This document shows positions 60,801 through 64,000 of a stretch of 64,000 bases of DNA, one piece after another; position 1 is the stretch's first letter; every line of letters starts with the position of its first letter. The notes beneath the pieces are model-generated. The model did not search any database. It was not told the origin of the DNA and saw only the letters and a list, made by a program, of their open reading frames with translations. This DNA comes from Zingiber officinale (Eukaryota > Streptophyta > Magnoliopsida > Zingiberales > Zingiberaceae), in the NCBI RefSeq assembly GCF_018446385.1, contig NC_055996.1:126962532-127026531 (forward strand). The letters run 5' to 3'. The translations under genes were made by a program, and so were the position numbers.

Positions 60801-62213
60801 GTTGGAACTTTTTACTTGATTACTGCTTGTTCTGCCTTTACTGCTTCTTCTGCTTAATCAGAACCTCAGTTTACAACTCTAAGAACCCATCATCGGCATA
60901 TTAGATCTATGACAGTTTCTTCCTTTAGATATGTCGGCAGATTGCCATTTAAGTTCCCTGAACTCCTCAGTTTCAGCAGCTTAAAATTAACATGATCTCA
61001 ACCTTCATACAACCAATTGAAAAACAGAATGTGCAGAGACGAAATCCACAATTCCAACACACCTTGTTCAAAAATCAGTTCTATTGATAGCTTTGAAACT
61101 TGAAAATCATTTGTCAATGAGAAATAAAGGTCTTCATTGGCCATGCTATGCATCACTGTCTTGTTGCTCAAAAATTCCAGCAAACAGGAACTCAAGTCCA
61201 AGTCATGACTAGTTTGAGACAGCACATGCTACTACAGCTTATTCTTTCCAATTCCAGAAATTTGACTTCAGAATTTCAGCAATACAAGTTTATTTCTATA
61301 ACTCACAGTTTTTCAGATGCATATTTTCATATGTGTAGATGATTTTTTTCTTACTTCAGCCTATCACAGATTTGCTTCATAATTTAAAATCTCAAAATCC
61401 AAATCAATTGTAGCTTGCTCTAGACATGAAAAAACTCAAGATAAGGATACATTTATCATACAATCTTAAGATCACTTCATTCATAACACGATTTCAGCAT
61501 TTTTCTTCTTCAAAACAGTGGAAACTCCATCATTGGCTTGATTTTTAATCCCATCCATTAACAAATGAATTCAAACATTTACTAGCTCTATACATCTCCC
61601 CCACACTTAAAACTTTGTCATCTTGCACAATCTAACTCATCAAGAATTCAACCAACACTCTCAATTAAAACATGCCAAGCAAAGATGATCAAAGGTTAAA
61701 ATGCTAGATGAGAATATATAAAGAAACTTGTGAGGAAAGGAATTGGAAAGTACGAAGGGAAACAAAATTGACAAAATCCTCAATTTCCATGCACACATAT
61801 GCTATTGTAACTTTGAAAAGAAGCAAAGCAAGTTCTAGAGTTCAATTGCTATGAGTACATGCCACACAAAGAATACAATAGTGTTTAGGCTTAAAGTGGT
61901 CCTCTCTAGGTATTTTTTATAATGCAATCAAGCTCAATTAATCAAATTGACATCTACCACCAAATTAACCAATATCATGCAAGAAAAACATCCAATCATG
62001 TCACATGACCTAAATTGATGATCAAATTTAAAAAACTTTTACCATCTTAAAAGTATTACCTAAGGAAATTCCCATGAAGGATTTTATTCAAAATAGCATG
62101 CTATGTAACTAAACAAAATGCAAAGTATAGAAATAAAGTGTGGAAGTAAAATGCAAATATAGGAAAATGAAACTAAAGAAATGTATAAAAGAAATTTATT
62201 AACAAAACATAAA
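57801..62213 (-). other. Non-coding interior of the LTR element
   Basis: No ORF above about 95 codons is seen and none has a recognised domain. The plus strand is rich in TTCAGCA, AACTTC and TCTGCA-type words with a loose repetitive texture (58660-61560). Two internal copies of the polypurine tract with the same following CCCCCACACTTAAAAC text mark 58502 and 61599. Confidence 0.6.
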
Positions 62214-63383
62214 TTAAAATGCAAAAGAAAGCAATATTGGAACCAACTCCCCTTTCATTCCCGGTGGTTGAAGAAGATTTAGAAGTAAAATCCAACCCGG
62301 AAGTAGAGGAATAGTGATTCCAATCAAATTCTTTTTATTCTTCATTTTTTCCTTGAAAATTCTTTCTGGAGGTCTGAGTCGGTTCAGTTCAAGCATCCAC
62401 TCTGGGAGCTTGTGTTCTCCTACAACATTATTAAAAGACAGCACCTCCCACACACACGTGGGATAAGAAGGAAATAGGAGAATATTAGTGTGGGTATAAA
62501 ATATATCAATAAATAAATCACATCTAATAAAATCAACAATTGGTACCTCAATTAAATTTTCTGATAAATCACAAGAAATACTCACCTTGTTGTGTTGAAA
62601 GGTACCTGGAGTGGTGATTGTTACCTCCTCTTCATCATGATATGGCTCAAACTGTGGTTCTCGTGAATGTACATCCTCATGTAGTGATTCTTGGGTGCTT
62701 TGCTCCGTAGCACAAGTCCCTACACTTACATCTTTAATTCTTGGTGGTTCTTGAGGTAATGCTTCCAGTAAGCAATCCCCTACACTTAGATCATCTTCAA
62801 AAATATGTTCAGAACCTGAATCACTAATAACATCTTCAACAACAATATCAGTAGGATCAGAAATTTGCATAATCACATAATCATCACAAAAGATACTAGA
62901 AAAATTATGCGAATCAATGGAAGTAGGGTCAGGCCTGACAGAATCGCTACTTTCCATCTCTCCACTGGAATTTCGTGCTTGCAGTTGATTGATGGATGAT
63001 GCAATCTGATCTAACTGATTCTGTATGTTCTGTATCCTTGAAAATTGTTGCTCTTTATGCTCATTCATTTGTTGCATGATCTCCTTGAGTTTCCATGTTG
63101 ACTCATCCAACTGAGGGTCATTTTGTTGAAAATATTGTGGCATAAAATTTGTTGAAACCTCTTGAAATCCATATGAACTCTGGTAGATAGGATATGGCTC
63201 AATAAATGGTCCTTGTGCACTTTCATACCTGAAACATGAATTATCCACCCAATTAGCATTAAAACCATTTGAAAATGACTCATACCTATTTTGTTGATCC
63301 AAATTTGAGTAAAACTGATACTCAGGTTGAAAACACTGATAATTCTCCATTCCACCTCCAAAATTATGAAAATATGGATCCAT
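62214..63383 (-). CDS. 389-residue ORF of the LTR element, gag-like by position
   Basis: Uninterrupted from ATG 63383 to the stop at 62214, it begins 228 bases after the primer site, where gag belongs. The N-terminal 90 residues are rich in Tyr, Phe, Gln and Asn. A Gln-rich coiled coil follows at about 95-135 (MNEHKEQQFSRIQNIQNQLD). The middle (150-260) is acidic, and the C-terminal part has DFIRCDLFIDIFYTHTNIL and PEWMLELNRLRPPERIFK. I see no zinc knuckle or protease motif. The coil resembles the QNLENQIGQLA-type segment near the end of Athila gag, so it may be a shrunken gag. An intact frame in a recent insertion suggests it is or was translated. Function is unknown. Confidence 0.7.
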   Translation of the reverse strand: MDPYFHNFGGGMENYQCFQPEYQFYSNLDQQNRYESFSNGFNANWVDNSCFRYESAQGPFIEPYPIYQSSYGFQEVSTNFMPQYFQQNDPQLDESTWKLKEIMQQMNEHKEQQFSRIQNIQNQLDQIASSINQLQARNSSGEMESSDSVRPDPTSIDSHNFSSIFCDDYVIMQISDPTDIVVEDVISDSGSEHIFEDDLSVGDCLLEALPQEPPRIKDVSVGTCATEQSTQESLHEDVHSREPQFEPYHDEEEVTITTPGTFQHNKVSISCDLSENLIEVPIVDFIRCDLFIDIFYTHTNILLFPSYPTCVWEVLSFNNVVGEHKLPEWMLELNRLRPPERIFKEKMKNKKNLIGITIPLLPGWILLLNLLQPPGMKGELVPILLSFAF

Positions 63384-63610
63384 GCTTAAGAAATCTCCTA
63401 TTCTTCACTTCAACACTAGAACAAATTGTTAGAAGACTCAAGAGCATAAAGTTTCAATCACATGAAAACATGAACAGTAAAAGCATTTAATAATTCAAGA
63501 ACAAACCAACATGAAAATACAAAGAGAATAAGCAATCAAATCAATCAACATGCTAACAAATAAAATCACTCAATGATCAATCTAAAATAAACACACATTG
63601 CTAGTTATGT

Positions 63611-63628
63611 TCCCCGGCAACGGCGCCA
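63611..63628 (-). other. Primer binding site
   Basis: The minus strand reads TGGCGCCGTTGCCGGGGA, the primer site used by Athila and related Ty3/gypsy elements (tRNA-Asp type as generally reported), five bases after the LTR end. Confidence 0.85.
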
Positions 63629-63633
63629 AAATT

Positions 63634-64000
63634 TGGTGTTAGCCATTTTCATGTCACGTGGCACATCAAATTAATTAAAATTGAAACTCATTAAAATTAA
63701 TACAAGCGTTGTAGCAACGAGTCCCAAGTCGTATTTTTCTTTCCAAGGGTAACTAATAAATGTGTGAGTATTCTAGAATTGATTCACTTAGCAAATTGAG
63801 TTCTTCTTCAATTCAAACTAAAATCAGATAAGGTTTATTCTTTTCTACATATCACTTTCTTCTTAACTTGATCACCTTCCTTCCAAAACCAAATGAACAT
63901 CACTTAAGTGAGGATTTTTATGCATCATTGAATCAAATGGTTCAATTCCTATCTCCACAATATACAATCTTAGTAACAAGGTACACAATTAAATCTCAAG
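63634..64000 (-). repeat. 5' LTR (right copy), partial
   Basis: It matches 56034-56400 almost base for base. The remaining about 1.4 kb would lie beyond the window. Confidence 0.9.

Larger units (their letters stand above)
56034..64000 (-). mobile_element. Young large LTR retrotransposon, non-autonomous, right LTR runs out of window
   Basis: Minus strand. The 5' LTR is at the right (from 63634, continuing beyond 64000), the primer site at 63611-63628, one ORF at 63383-62214, then about 4.4 kb without coding sequence, a polypurine tract and the 3' LTR at 57787-56034. The 360 bp of LTR visible in both copies differ by four substitutions and one 2-bp indel, so the insertion is recent. No protease, reverse transcriptase or integrase is present, so it must borrow them. 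The arrangement fits a LARD-type element of Athila/Tat descent. Confidence 0.85.

Noticed and set aside
62214-63383. Host gene reading of the 389-residue ORF
   Set aside because: It sits between a primer binding site and a polypurine tract inside matched LTRs, so it belongs to the element.

Overview
This is plant nuclear DNA. It has genes with GT-AG introns, a PLS-class PPR gene, LTR retrotransposons nested in one another, several classes of MITE and long (TA)n microsatellites. The mix of a GC-rich PPR reading frame, PIF/Harbinger-like and Mutator-like MITEs, and Ty3/gypsy elements with an antisense accessory ORF fits a monocot, possibly Zingiberales. The species is an inference from style; no marker gene fixes it.

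Layout. 1-977 is the 3' part of a PPR gene, probably an organellar RNA factor. 1.2-1.9 kb holds a decayed GARP (LUX/PCL1-like) transcription factor copy on the minus strand. 3.1-6.0 kb is a decayed Ty1/copia internal region (minus), followed by tandem and dispersed repeats to about 9.2 kb. 9259-23751 is one old Ty3/gypsy element of about 10 kb that has been enlarged to 14.5 kb. Four later insertions sit in it: two solo LTRs with perfect 5-bp target duplications, a Mutator-like MITE with a 9-bp duplication and a hAT-like element with an 8-bp duplication. Between integrase and 3' LTR it carries an antisense ORF of the 'gypsy-type transposase' kind with two possible short introns. 24539-27004 is another solo LTR with a PIF/Harbinger-like element inside it. 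30-32.3 kb is a broken FAR1-related gene.

The host gene island is 35.4-47.9 kb. It contains a small membrane-protein gene with an apparent 1-nt frameshift, an 11-exon protein S-acyltransferase gene (308 aa) whose signature reads Asp-Asn-His-Cys instead of DHHC, two tandem decayed U2 snRNA copies of which one keeps its USE and TATA spacing, and a twin-CX9C mitochondrial ribosomal protein mS37 (MRP10/CHCHD1) gene with a long 5'-UTR intron.

48.7-55.9 kb is again repeat-rich: LTRs of one or two families in both orientations, a long-TIR foldback element split by a solo LTR, and a second copy of the dispersed repeat from 6.9 kb. From 56034 to beyond the window end lies a young minus-strand LTR element with LTRs of about 1.75 kb, an Athila/Tat-type primer binding site, one 389-codon ORF and more than 4 kb of non-coding interior. 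Exon boundaries, termini and target duplications were read by eye. Family names come from recognised motifs, not from database searches.
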